From assembly GCA_964023275.1 (NCBI GenBank), contig OZ029916.1, forward strand, positions 13,384,607-13,448,606: DNA of 64,000 nt, given 5' to 3'. This DNA comes from Norana najaformis (taxonomy: Eukaryota; Annelida; Clitellata; Crassiclitellata; Hormogastridae). The translations under genes and the position numbers were made by a program. The stretch's first letter is position 1, and each line of letters starts with the position of its first letter. The notes under the pieces are model-generated. The model saw nothing but the letters and a program-made list of their open reading frames with translations. It searched no databases and was not told the origin of the DNA. Shown here piece by piece: positions 12,339 through 23,190 of the stretch.

Positions 12339-12476
12339 CTTCAACATCATGCGTTTCCTGAGTAACAGCCTGTAATGGAGTCGATGTATGGCATGGAACA
12401 AAAGACTCACACACATCAAGTCTCACGTCAGTCTTATGAGCAGAAGCACTTCGTGTTAGACGAGGTGAAGAATTAA
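12339..12476 (-). CDS. BRPF1: BRPF exon 11: Ser/Thr-rich C-terminal linker (inferred)
   Basis: This exon of 138 nt lies between a strong acceptor (polypyrimidine tract, TTTTTTTTCCAG) and a strong donor (GAAG|GTATGT). Its phase (two bases in, one base out) fits exon 10 directly, giving NTVNSSPRLTRSASAHKTDV and then ESFVPCHTSTPLQAVTQETH. In vertebrate BRPFs the corresponding region is a long Ser/Thr/Pro-rich linker before the PWWP domain. It has no domain of its own, so assignment rests on position, strand, splice sites and phase. The next exon must lie left of the window. Confidence 0.68.
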
Positions 12477-14475
12477 CTGGAAAAAAAACAGCAGCATTGG
12501 AACCAAAACCAATGTATGAGAGGTAAGTTGAGGTATCTCAATTCCCCTTACCCACTGGTTGTAGTCAAAAACCATAACAACTGTGGCATCAGTACATAAC
12601 TAAATAATATCAACAGATGCAACTGTGACATCAGCAATGCTTATGCTGCTAAAGTCATGGCTGCTGATGCTGGCAGGATCAAGACTATTTTCAGCATCAT
12701 GAAACATCTCTCCAGGGTGCTCTGTATTAGAAGATGCCTTGTTAGTCTCTTTTTGAATTATCTACAGCAATTTAGATCAGAAGCACAATTTGCTTACTTC
12801 TACCTACACTCCTAAAATAAGTGACTGGATATAATAATCCAAAAGTGTGGCCTAAATAATAATACAAATTTTCTGGCCTAAACCTACTCTTAACACATAA
12901 AACTGTTGCATGATTTCCCAGACATGGTTTGTTGCATGATTAGCAGCCATTTGAAAGTCTATCTTTACTGGTTATGATCATCTGTTACAGGTCACTCCAT
13001 AAAGAGATGGACATTTCATTTGGTAGAGGTACAACTACCTACTGACACCCGCCACCATTGATATGAAGACAGGGTTAAATAAAACAGTGTACTGCTGCCA
13101 ATTTTAGAATGCGAGGCTCCACCATTGTGCTGCAGTGTTGTGATGTTTCCCTGGTAACTGCAGCCTTATGGATCCCCTTATTAATCAACTGGGACCTATG
13201 AAGTCATTACGAATATAATGCCTGACATTACACCATGGCAGGAAAGAAGTCGATCAAAGTTATTAACGATCTAAATTATACGTGCAACAGCTATGAGCAT
13301 TACAAATCTAAGTACTAGGAAATGTCAAAAAATTCCAATTAAATACACAAAATACCGTGGACTTGAGGGGTGGGTGGGCAAAACTGTGCTGTGGATGGGG
13401 CAACAAGCAGAGTCAAGATGATGATAAAGTCAACTGTAGCATGTTGATGGTGAAGGCTTCCTCGTGTCAGGACTTCGACGATGAACAGAGTTCTGACAGC
13501 GTCCCAAGGCTTGGTCATCAAAGACTTTGGGGCTCAGGTACAGTCAGCACTGATCTGGCATCTCTAAGACTCAAAAAATTCTGCATATTCCCACGTAATG
13601 ACCCTTGGTCTTGCATTGTGTATCCCATAGTCCAACTGATTACAAGCTAAACTCCAGTGAACAATCCGCTTCACTGAAACTGAGTCCAAAGCCCAATGCG
13701 TACTGTCTTTCACGTGTCCTACGCTTGCATCTGTCTCATCATGCACGGCCCCAAGTTAAGTCTGATTAAAGTCCTGTATGATCCTGTGTGGGTCTTGTTG
13801 GCTGCGAAGATCATCGGTCCGGCAAGGATCACTGAGAGTTGACACCACTCCGTCCTGAGCCAATAAGTGGAAAGAGGAAATACACTCTGGCGTGAAGCGT
13901 TACGGTTACAAAAGTAACATCAATAATTCAATATATCTATTATAACTATAAACGTACTTTGATAATCATCCGATATGCAGCATAAGTTAAACTGTGATAA
14001 ATCAATCAACCAAAACGTTAGCTACAGTATACACAATTAAGTATATTCAACATCTATAGAATGTTTAGCCTATATGGTTACATGTATACATCAATGCTCA
14101 CAGAAGGTATAAAAAGAACTGAATAGACCACATCAATACTAAACTAGATAAATAGCTCAACTCCACAACATTTAGGTTCACTGTTGAAAACCACTCTACT
14201 TGGGTGGATAATTTTTCTTAGAATGGCACTGCATCATGAGTTGTTTCATTCAAAAAGATAGTTTTTGGAAACTCTGAATTTAGCTACAGTTGTCTAGTTA
14301 AAGGCAGACAAATTATGGCTTTAACTGGTACATTAATGCCGCATGTAATACCAACATCGGTACTTGTTAAGATTTATTTATGAAAAATAGATGTGCTCCT
14401 ATAGTAGATATAAATTGTGTATTTTTTTAAATTTTTCTATTTTGGCAACACTGATTGTCTGCTCTTAGCAGACAT
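12477..14475. other. Intron sequence, mostly featureless
   Basis: There is a 40-base match to the RTE LINE at 12655-12694 (GTCATGGCTGCTGATGCTGG, compare 10627 on), a scrap of that element. No coding evidence is seen in the rest; open frames near 13340-13750 have no recognisable similarity. Confidence 0.5.
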
Positions 14476-14660
14476 ACTGTATTTTATGGACTACAAGTTG
14501 CACCTTACTTTAAGATGCAGTGACACAAAAATGGCAAAATTTAACAAATCAATAAACACATTGTACCAGCACATACACTGCATTTAAGGTACTCCAATGT
14601 CACGTGGGAATGCCAGCACTTATTTGTTAACAAAGGCAAAATCGCCTAAACAATTGTTAG
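14476..14660. mobile_element. Possible hAT-type MITE fragment
   Basis: TACTGTATTTTATGGACTAC followed by AAGTTGCACC is the type of terminal sequence found in widespread non-autonomous hAT elements. No matching far end was found, so it is probably truncated. Confidence 0.3.
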
Positions 14661-14867
14661 ATGCACTGCTATATGGTAAAATTCAGTTGAAATAAAACTG
14701 TTACACTTTTAAATTACAGATTAAGCAGTTGTTTAGTGATTTGTCTCTAATCACCTTGATTACTGTAGCTAGTTTCTTACAGGTATCAGAAAGCCAAATT
14801 TGAAGAAAATCCAAAGAGTTCAGGAGTCTGGCTAGAGCTACAACCAACATGTCAAAATCAGCACATA

Positions 14868-15240
14868 ATGCCTGCACTTAAATCTTGGCACTGGCTTTCA
14901 GCTCAGCAAAAGATTAGTTACAAATTGGGGCTTATACTTTATAACACATATAACTCTGGCCAACCAAAATATTTAAAATCAGAACTTATTCCTCAGACTT
15001 ATCATTATTCAACCAGGTCATCCAATTGTCTCTCTCTGGTCATATCAAAGACTAACCCCATTCTTTGTGAACTTTGGTTGCTGGGCCTATTTTTGGAACT
15101 CTCTTCCTGTATCTGTTCATTCTGCTCAGTCACAAGTGTCATTTCATTCTCAACTTACGACTTTTCAAGCTGTTTATACTCCTTAGGCTGCCTCTCTGTT
15201 TCAGCAGACTGACTTTTGGGATGTTGACACTGCTATTACA
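14868..15240 (+). mobile_element. CR1-like LINE, C-terminal fragment
   Basis: It reads PALKSWHWLSAQQKISYKLG, LILYNTYNSGQPKYLKSEL and YHYSTRSSNCLSLV, the conserved C-terminal tail of CR1-clade ORF2 (usually LHWLPAQQRISYKL). A frameshift follows near 15065. It lacks everything upstream, as expected of 5'-truncated insertion. Confidence 0.7.
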
Positions 15241-15300
15241 GAAGTTATTAATTAACTAACCAGTTTGATATTTTTGATTGCACCAGTTTACTATTAATAT

Positions 15301-15520
15301 GATGATGATGATGAGTTCTCTGCCCGAAGGCAGGTCCATCGGCTTTAAGCCACTCAGGGATGAGATTAGTGAGGTGGTTTCCCGTTGCCTTCCTCACAGA
15401 CAATTGCGGGTGAGCAACTTGTCCAAGGTCGCTATGCAGTGGCTTCGAGGCAGATTCGAACCCGCGACCCTCCGGTAACAAGGCACAGACCATACCACTA
15501 CACCACCATATCCCACACTG
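15301..15520 (-). mobile_element. tRNA-derived SINE (220 bp) with target duplication
   Basis: On the minus strand an A box (TGGTGTAGTGG) and a B box (GGTTCGAATC) lie about 50 bp apart, followed by a body containing CCTTGGACAAGTTGCTCACC and GAGGAAGGCAACGGGAAACC, then a (CAT)n tail. TTAATAT flanks both sides (15294-15300 and 15521-15527). It lies directly after the LINE fragment. Confidence 0.85.
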
Positions 15521-15529
15521 TTAATATAT

Positions 15530-16327
15530 CCCATCCAAAACAACCAAAGATACTATATATAAAAAGACAGAAAGGTGCTGCAAATAAAACAAGTAAGTAA
15601 ATCAATAAAGTTTAGTTTATATAGGCTTATTTGTAATGAACTGAGAGTCTGATATAAATAATTCTATAATTTTTGTTCTCATTGTCGTTATTTGAGAAGC
15701 AACCTGTATCTGCTGCACACGTCTGCCTGAATGCGCGGCAACAGTCACAGGCTACAGCTGGCTTGGAGCCCTGCATAAACTAAGGCCTCCTTCTCAAATA
15801 TCAAAGAGTATATCGCTAATGGGTAACATAGCACAGTGTGAACATCAACAAAGGGGCAAGAAAATGCCAAACATGGACAACTGCAAACAATGGGGAGGGG
15901 TTCAAAGTAGGTCAATTTTTGCAGGCGTCGTTCATGGAGGAACACTAGGCAGCTGAACATGCCTCCATACCCAACAAAGTGACCACACCTCTGTTCACCT
16001 AGTAGCATTAACTGAGGTAAATCATGGTAGTTATGTTCTGCAACATCTAGCTAGGCACAGGTGACACCGGCACAGGCTTAGACGCTACATCGGCCGTGAC
16101 AACAACAGCTGTATACTTGCAGCCCCAGCAGTCGACTGCAGGCTCTTCATGCTTAAAAGCAATATCTGGAAACAGGACATATTAATGTAACCAGAAATAT
16201 AAATTATCTAGTAATAAATCACAACAAATTTGGCATCAACAGTAATATGGCCTTTCAGAGTAACTGAATAAATTTGTTTGGCAGGAGACTACAATGCAAT
16301 TACTTTCACACCAGACAGCTTATGTCT
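15530..16327. other. Intron sequence with no clear feature
   Basis: I see no repeat boundary or family similarity. A minus-strand exon-like stretch at about 16080-16165 was considered and rejected because no donor gives the needed phase. Confidence 0.45.
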
Positions 16328-16331
16328 TTAA

Positions 16332-17633
16332 CTCATTCCTGCCAGATCAGGTCGCTAGCGACCCGATATGGAAGGCAGTGAAACAGACTATAAATAATTA
16401 TAACTCAATTATGACATAACTAAAAATAGCAACAGTGTTGCCAGTAAATTTATGGACATGTTGGGTTGTAGTGTGTTGCAAAATAAGTAGATTTATTGTG
16501 AAAAAAGAGTTTAAAGTGATGGGAAAAGGCATTCCATTATCAGAGGTTTTGAGGTGTGTTCTGGATGACGAGTTTACCTCTTCAGATGACGAATTCACAG
16601 GCAATTTGAAGGTCAGCAGTGACCAGCTTGTTTGGAATCGGCCCTGCATGCGAAACAAGTCCAAAACGGAACCGTGCCTGTTGGACTCAGCATTACTGAA
16701 TGACAATGAGGTTGGAGCGGTAAGCGATACAATACTCTTTTATTCTGTTTTTATTTTGTATAAAATTCTTGATAGCTGTGATGCAAAATTTTGTGATTAT
16801 GTTGATTGAAGCCTAATGACAGCCACTGGTGTTCAATACTAACAAAACTACAAAAACTACATAATGAAAATAATTTTATGGCAAAAGTGGGCGTGCCTGT
16901 TGATCAGCTGACTGACGATGAACAATGCATTTTCTATTCATCCCTTCTAATTCAGATTTATATCATTTTCCATTTCCAGGCAACATCTGCATCTCTGGAA
17001 AAGGACAGATTAGCCAACAGTAGCATCAGAGGTAGATCAAGTCACTGTTGAGGTCGTGGTCAAAGTTGCGGTTGAAGTCATGGTGGTCAATGTCCAGGTG
17101 ATCGTTTTGCTTCCTTCCCTTCCGCTGCTGGGACATCATTCAACCAACGATGGTCACTAGAACTGGCAAACAACTTTTTCCAGAAAGGACATTCCATTTA
17201 CTGGAACACCAGGACCTTCAGACACTGTCTGTCACTAATGATGCTGTTGTGCCAGGTCCTGGTAGATGCCTTACTCCCATATCAAGGCTGCTTGGCAAGC
17301 ACTTTCCCTCTAACTCACATGTTAGGCAAAGGTGCAGAGCTTGTGCTAAGCATAAAAACCACAGACTGGCAAATATAAAGACATCAAGACTGTTACCTGT
17401 AGTAACAAATGCAATGTTCATCTGTGCATCAGTGACTGTTTTGTAGTTTGGCATTCTAAGGCCGCTATATACATTAACTTTTGTTCACAATAAGATGTGA
17501 CTTTCATAGCCAGAAGTGTGCTGATTCAAAAAATGTACACTTTATACTATACTGTAACCCTTGTTGCACTGTTCTACCATGTGTGCTGTCAATTTATTCA
17601 TTTTTTGGGGGAAAAGATTCAGGTGGGAATGGG
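16332..17633 (+). mobile_element. piggyBac element 'G', a different subfamily, deleted
   Basis: TTAA lies at 16328-16331 and 17634-17637. The ends are CTCATTCCTGCCAGATC and the inverse of CCCATTCCCACCTGAATC, unlike the CCCTTTGC ends of A, C and D. An acidic leader reads LRCVLDDEFTSSDDEF, and near 17300 a cysteine-rich C-terminus is visible (RQRCRACAKHKNHR) after GPGRCLTPISRLLGKHFP. The transposase core is deleted. Confidence 0.78.
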
Positions 17634-17637
17634 TTAA

Positions 17638-18125
17638 ATACAGGATTTTATAGTACAGAAAAGATGCAGTATAATACAGGACAGTCATAAAAATACAGAA
17701 TTTTACAGAAAATATAGTACATCTGAAAGCACATAAATTTATTAAGATTTAAAATCTGGAAATAAACTATTCCATACTAATCAAAGAGCATAAAACTATA
17801 GTTCTCAGTTTTGCCTGGTCCAAAGTTCTATCTCTCCCAAACACTGATTTCCCTGAATTATCCAAGGTTCCCTTACTTTTCTTTTCATGTAAAGAGAAAC
17901 TGTGTTTAGCAAAGCAGTTCTTTGTGATTCTTCCTCAACTGTTTGTTCACCCGAGTTCCAGATGTCCTTCTAATCCAAATACAACAGATACAACTTTTCG
18001 CACACATAACCTTACAATACCAGTCTTAAGGCTAGATTTCTACTGATCATCAGAAGATGCTTTCTACATTAGATATCAGAACCACAGATATCATTTAGAT
18101 CGGATTCTTACAACTAATACTCTAC
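17638..18125. other. Intron sequence, no feature seen
   Basis: AT-rich sequence between piggyBac G and BRPF exon 10. No repeat ends, exons or coding similarity are recognised. Confidence 0.5.
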
Positions 18126-18284
18126 CTGTGTTCATTTGATTGATCATACGACCAGTCACAATAGGTGAAAATGTTGCTTCATGCTCCATGCAAGATGCAA
18201 AACCATCCGACTGTGGTGCCACAAGTTGCTTGCGAACTCTTGCAATTTCTTTCTTCAAATGGCATAAAATGCCAGAATGGCAAC
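18126..18284 (-). CDS. BRPF1: BRPF exon 10: LKKEIARVRKQL helix
   Basis: This exon of 159 nt lies about 10.5 kb from exon 9. Acceptor TTTTTTGTTTAG and donor ACAG|GTAGAG are good, and the two leading bases complete the Ser codon left by exon 9. It encodes SCHSGILCHLKKEIARVRKQ then LVAPQSDGFASC, whose helix matches vertebrate BRPF MIKKEMTALRRKLA directly after the exon 9 helix. The C-terminal half (MEHEATFSPIVTGRMINQMN) is not conserved. The exact phase fit across a long intron supports the call. Confidence 0.82.
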
Positions 18285-18839
18285 CTAAACAAAAAATTTG
18301 CAAAACACAAACTTAAAGATCTTGGAACTGCCCAGGCTAAAAGTTTCTACTGGTACTTGATTTAAAGAAGTCCCAACTTTATGGGGCTGGTATGAACAGA
18401 TATTTCTGAACACCTGAAGCCTTTATAATCTCTCAGTGGAGCTGAAACATAGCTACCCAATAGCTCAAGAAAGGTGCAAGCTGAAATGTTTCTCAAGTTA
18501 TATCTTTTAGAAGAGTTAGGGTTTCATTTGGACACTGTGTTTGATGTACAGTCAAACATGTCATAGGGAGGCATCATCAGCCTGTCAATACACACATGGC
18601 TTGTGTATTTATTGAAATTTTTGCTATTTCTTGGACAAATTTTAGATATCTTTGATATAGTTCTTGGATAAACTTTATTGATACACGTGCATGCACGCAC
18701 GCACACATGGACACGACACAGGTGCAGTTGAGTTGACAGTGGCTAAGATTCGGAATTTATATCGCTCAGCACACGACAGGCACATGCTAGGATGGACTCA
18801 CATAATTGGTGGCGACTTTTCCAAGTTGGAAAACACAAC

Positions 18840-19445
18840 ACATAGTCTGGGACCTTCGAGTGCATCTGGAAGAACTGACCATGAAGGAACATGTCAACTC
18901 CATCTGCAGGTTCTATTTTTACCAGATGTTTCAGATCAGAGTCATTTGGCAAAATTTATCGTTTGACGCTGCTATGACTAATGTCCACTCCATTCTGACA
19001 CTCCTGAACTTCTGCAGTGCTGTCTGTGCAGGCCTGCTGCTGAGGTTCCAGATACTACAGCTTCAGTCTGAACTGAACTGCGCTGCCAGAATCGTCACCA
19101 ACCTGCTGCAAATCTCTCATGTTTCGAGCTATATGTGAGACACACTGCACTGACTCCCAGTTCAGGACAGAATCACATTCAAGATTCTCCTCATGTGATG
19201 AGCTCTGCTACTTGAAGTGGCCCCAGAATACATCAGGGAGCTCTGCATTCCTGTCTTTGGCCAGCTGGGGTGGCAATCATTGTGTTGGCAGTATGTGAAG
19301 ACTTATTGGTCCCGCATACAGTGCTTTTTCGTGTACTGGACCGACCTTCTGGAACAGCCTTCCTGAAAATACATACTTCTCTGAAAGAGACAGTTCAAAA
19401 AACATTTGAAACTCATATTAAATTGCACCTTCTTAGTACCTAAAG
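18840..19445 (+). mobile_element. CR1-like LINE, C-terminal fragment
   Basis: In one frame it reads LEELTMKEHVNSICRFYFYQ and LQLQSELNCAARIVTNLLQI, SHVSSYM, then after stops LPVQDRITFKILL. This is the thumb and C-terminal region of a CR1/L2-clade ORF2 (typically LTMKEHVNSICRSCFYQLRQ). Upstream domains are absent and there are several stops and frameshifts. Confidence 0.75.
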
Positions 19446-19902
19446 TAGCCCATGGTGAGGAATGCCTCCAGCTCATCTAAATTCAGAGGCCAGGGTTCAT
19501 GCTGAAGCTGCAGCTGGTGTGCTTCTGCTTCTGTTACGAAGTACTGGTTTGTCAATAATTAGTCAAAAACACTCAGAACTGAACAGGCCAGTGGTATTAC
19601 ATGGCTTGGTTCTGAAGCTTCCTGCAGCACCACATGTAGGCCACCTTTTTCAGTGGCCAGTGGTCATATCCTGTGCCTGTCACCTAGAATGTTCCACAAG
19701 GAAGTGTGCTTGGGCCAACTGAGCAGATCACCAAAAGCTGCTAAGTACAAAAACTACTTTTCAAATAAAAGCATTTTTTCATCTTCCTGAAATCTACTTC
19801 ACAAAAGGCAAAATCGCTGCTATATAATCATTTACCTTATGAATGTATTTCACAAATCCTGGGGCAAAGGGCTATGCTGATGTTAGAAATTCCTTCACAA
19901 TA

Positions 19903-20483
19903 CAGTGCGACGCGTTAACGCACTCCCAGTTTACCGGCGATACCGCAGAACGCAAAGTGCTTGTATGTCCCCCAAAGCTATTGACTAATACACCGTATCG
20001 GTTAACGCATTTTACTACCAGGAATAAGGCTAATTAAAACAGTGGAGACGTACTCTGGCAGCTGTAACATTCCATTCATTCTTGAACTTGGCATTAGTTG
20101 TACAAGCAGAAGGGTGTCTTCTAAATAAATGGGCATGTGACTCAACCACATGAGGGAGCTAATTAGGGCAGGAGGGATGGAAAAGGAAGGCTGGCTGGGA
20201 TGGGTTTTAACCGTTTAGGAGGGGGAATCGGCAGAACAAGGCAGGTATGGCCCAACCGGCGCAACCGTAGAGAGGATGGCTGGCTGGTCGGCCAGCTAGT
20301 ACAGACCTGCCTGCCATGCAAAGAGGAGCTTGGATGGAGGGAACAGCATGGGATAGGAAGTGTGGGCGACCGAGTAGCAGAGGCGATATATTTCAACATT
20401 GTCCCGTTTAACACGCAAAATGGTTTACATGCGGTTTTGAAGGCATGTCCCCCCAATGACTTCGAGTTAACGCATCCACACTG
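19903..20483 (-). mobile_element. Tigger/pogo-type MITE, copy 2, inverted relative to copy 1
   Basis: The left end is CAGTGCGACGCGTTAACG and the right end the inverse of CAGTGTGGATGCGTTAAC, flanked by TA on both sides (19901-19902, 20484-20485). The whole 581 bp matches copy 1 (466-1049) in reverse, including the GGGGGACA sub-terminal block and a purine-rich centre. Confidence 0.85.
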
Positions 20484-20799
20484 TATTTGTTGTTTATTAG
20501 CCTAGCCCTTTCAGACTTCCTTAACTGGATTTCAAAGCTGGTTCTTGTCTGATGATGTCAGGACGAGTTCACATATATGACAAGGTATTGCAAGAATGGT
20601 TTTGGTTTCCGAATGTTGGTTTTCATTGAAGGAACACTGTAAACCAGTTACTTACAAACTAATTTTCAGCTGAAAGTTGTTTATGTTTGGATTCAGCAGC
20701 TGTACCAATAATTTTTTTATCTGCCCGGTCATCTGGTAAAGCTGGTTTGACATCAAAAGTCTTCTGCAGAAAGAAATAGTCATGAGTTCACAAATGGTC

Positions 20800-21260
20800 C
20801 TGAGTTGACAGTGCAAAGGCATCCAATGCTACCAGTTTGCTGTCAGTCGAAAATTCCTGATCCCAAATTTGGAACAAGTATTTATAATACAGATCGATGC
20901 GTCCAATGTAGGACTCGGTTGTGTTTTGATACAAAAGGTCGAGGGAGTTAGATATCCAGTGTCATAAGCAAGTAGGAAGCTATTGCAACGTGAGAAGATA
21001 CTCAGTGGAGGAGAAGGAGTGCTCGGCAATGGCGTGGGGAGTACAGAAATTAGGAAGGTACCTGTCTGGAAGAGAGTTTGTGTTGGAGATCGACCACTGC
21101 AGTTTGTAACGCCTGAAGACTGGGAAAATTAGGAATGTTAGAGTCATACGGTGGTACCTAGCTCTTCAAAATTACTGTTTCAAGGTACGATATATATTTA
21201 AGGGAACCGATAATGTTATTGCAGACTATTTGAGTAGAGGATTAAGGGAAGAGGATGTGA
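20800..21260 (+). mobile_element. Ty3/Gypsy pol fossil (RNase H region)
   Basis: Old LTR-retrotransposon copy. The recognisable part is the RNase H domain that follows the reverse transcriptase in Ty3/Gypsy pol, together with the conserved connection segment after it. No gag, protease, integrase or full reverse transcriptase is seen here. It is broken, with a handful of lesions in the visible part, and looks old. Confidence 0.7.
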
Positions 21261-22800
21261 TGTGATGTAAGAAGTAAGATAGCAAGGTAAGGAATAATTA
21301 AGAATTAAGGAGTTAAGCTAGGGTTAAGTTGTTATGTGTTGCTGCGCATAAACAGATGTGAATGTGGTTAGGCGGTAATTGTAAAATTTGGTGCCCAAAT
21401 TTTTCGGAATGGGTGGCTGGATGTAGCGATCCTCGTCTTTTAATTCGCATTCAATTTTGTGAGTAACTTGTGTATATAGAATTAGGGTGAGCTGCTAGAC
21501 TTATAATCTATAGTTTAGTATGTTTAATGTGTATCTAGTTTGCTTGTGATAGAGCAAGTATAGTGCCTTAGTAGGCAGACCAGCACTTAGGGATATAAGC
21601 TAGTTTATTGGTAAAGACCAGCCTAGGTAGAATTAGTATTGAGAAATGGCGATCTACTGTGTGATGATGGCGGACGTGTTACAAGCTTGAAATCTACGAA
21701 GGCACGATCGGTGCATGACTAGGCATATTCAATTGACGGCTATTAAAGACCAATGATGCAGCATGACGCATCAGAAACAGAACGTCGCCATTGTTGAGCA
21801 GGCATATTTAGAAAGGGATGAGGCGGTAAAAGTTAAAATGTGAGGAGTCTTACGCTAGACACGAAAGGGTGAACTCATAATAAAATCCTTCATATTTCTC
21901 TGGGTCGATTTGAAGTTTGAACTACTTCAGTTAGATGCTCAATTCGTTAGGAAGCGATTTCATAAGTGGTTTAGTAGAACCATGAACTTTGATTTACCTG
22001 TCGTACGTTGTTAGCAGCAGATTGAAGTAAATCGTTTACTTGATTTGTCGTGTAAGTGAACTGCAAGGATTGCGTCCGTTAGGCGAATTGAGTCAAAATG
22101 TCAGGTAATTCTTACTATTAAGTTAAGCGAACTGCGAAGGAACTGCATTTGTAAGGAATTGTTGAAAAGGCACGAGAATTACCTAGTGGAACTTATCGTC
22201 GAAACTTGTTGGCGATCTGTGGACTTTTCTATAAAATATATCTGTGAAAATGGAGTTTCTCTCGAAAGAAACAGATCGAAATTCTATGACATTTCAGTTC
22301 ATGTAGTAGTCTTCACTCTCGATCGAATGCGAGTGGAAAACTGCATCATACTCAGAACGAATCTGCAGGAACAATGCTTCACCCATGAAGGAACTGTAAC
22401 TGATAACTCGAGTCAGCTATGATCGATGTGGGAAAGGAAGTGTAAATTCACATATTAATAAGAATATAACATGCTGCTCTTAGGTAGGCTAGGTTAGTGG
22501 ATTAGAAATTCTATTGTATAGACACTGAACTCAAAACATTTTGACTTTTATTTGCAATAAAACTGTTAATCTAGAGATTGACAGTTATTGTAATGAGCCA
22601 TTTTATCATCAAACACCTTATTCTATTGTAAGTGTTTGACAGAGTAAGACTTGGGTTAAATTGCAAGTCAATAGTAGATCACTAATTGTAACATACAACC
22701 GGCTCGAGTGCTTACTAAACATAGATTGCTGGCATATCATGTGTAATCAATACACTGTTGTGCAATATTTAAAAAGGGAAAAATAAACAGGGTGTGACAA
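21261..22800 (+). mobile_element. Sequence after the Gypsy fossil, possibly including its 3' LTR
   Basis: This stretch follows the pol fossil in the same orientation and is non-coding. A TGTAGCGATCC start near 21423 could be an LTR edge, but no partner LTR is in the window, so the limits are not proven. Confidence 0.3.
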
Positions 22801-23190
22801 GTCGAGTCCCTGCATCAGCTGTTAAGCAACTTGTGGCAGAAATTCTTGATTTCAAAGCAAGCTGCAGGTAACTAGGACTCATCATTTTCACTGCCACACT
22901 GCAACTGATCAGTCAAATGCTAAAGGGTAAGCCAAGACAAGGCAATAGTTCTCACAAAAAACTAAAAGCATTTCTGCCTATACTGCAGTTTTTTTGCACA
23001 CTCAAATAATTACATTAATGAAACATTTAATTGTTGCATGTCTCATCCAAGAACTCCATCATCCTGGTATATGTGCATTAGCGGCAATCTTGGGTTTCAT
23101 TATGAAATATTTTCAGCACAGGCCAAACACTTTCAAAGCGAAGAAAGCAACACCAGAATGCTTTAATGACGGATGAAACTAGCTATCTGC

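Noticed and set aside
13339-13750. Three overlapping open frames of 60-97 codons
   Set aside because: No similarity, no splice support, and no repeated occurrence; chance frames.
15301-15520. A functional tRNA gene
   Set aside because: A and B boxes are present, but there is no acceptor stem pairing and the sequence continues into a SINE body with a tail and target duplications.
16080-16165. Exon-like minus-strand stretch after TTTCCAG between BRPF exons 10 and 11
   Set aside because: The entry phase fits exon 10, but no GT donor gives the exit phase that exon 11 needs, and exons 10 and 11 already join in phase.
18690-18800. GCACGCACGCACACATGG run as a regulatory element
   Set aside because: It is a short CA/CG simple-sequence tract without other support.
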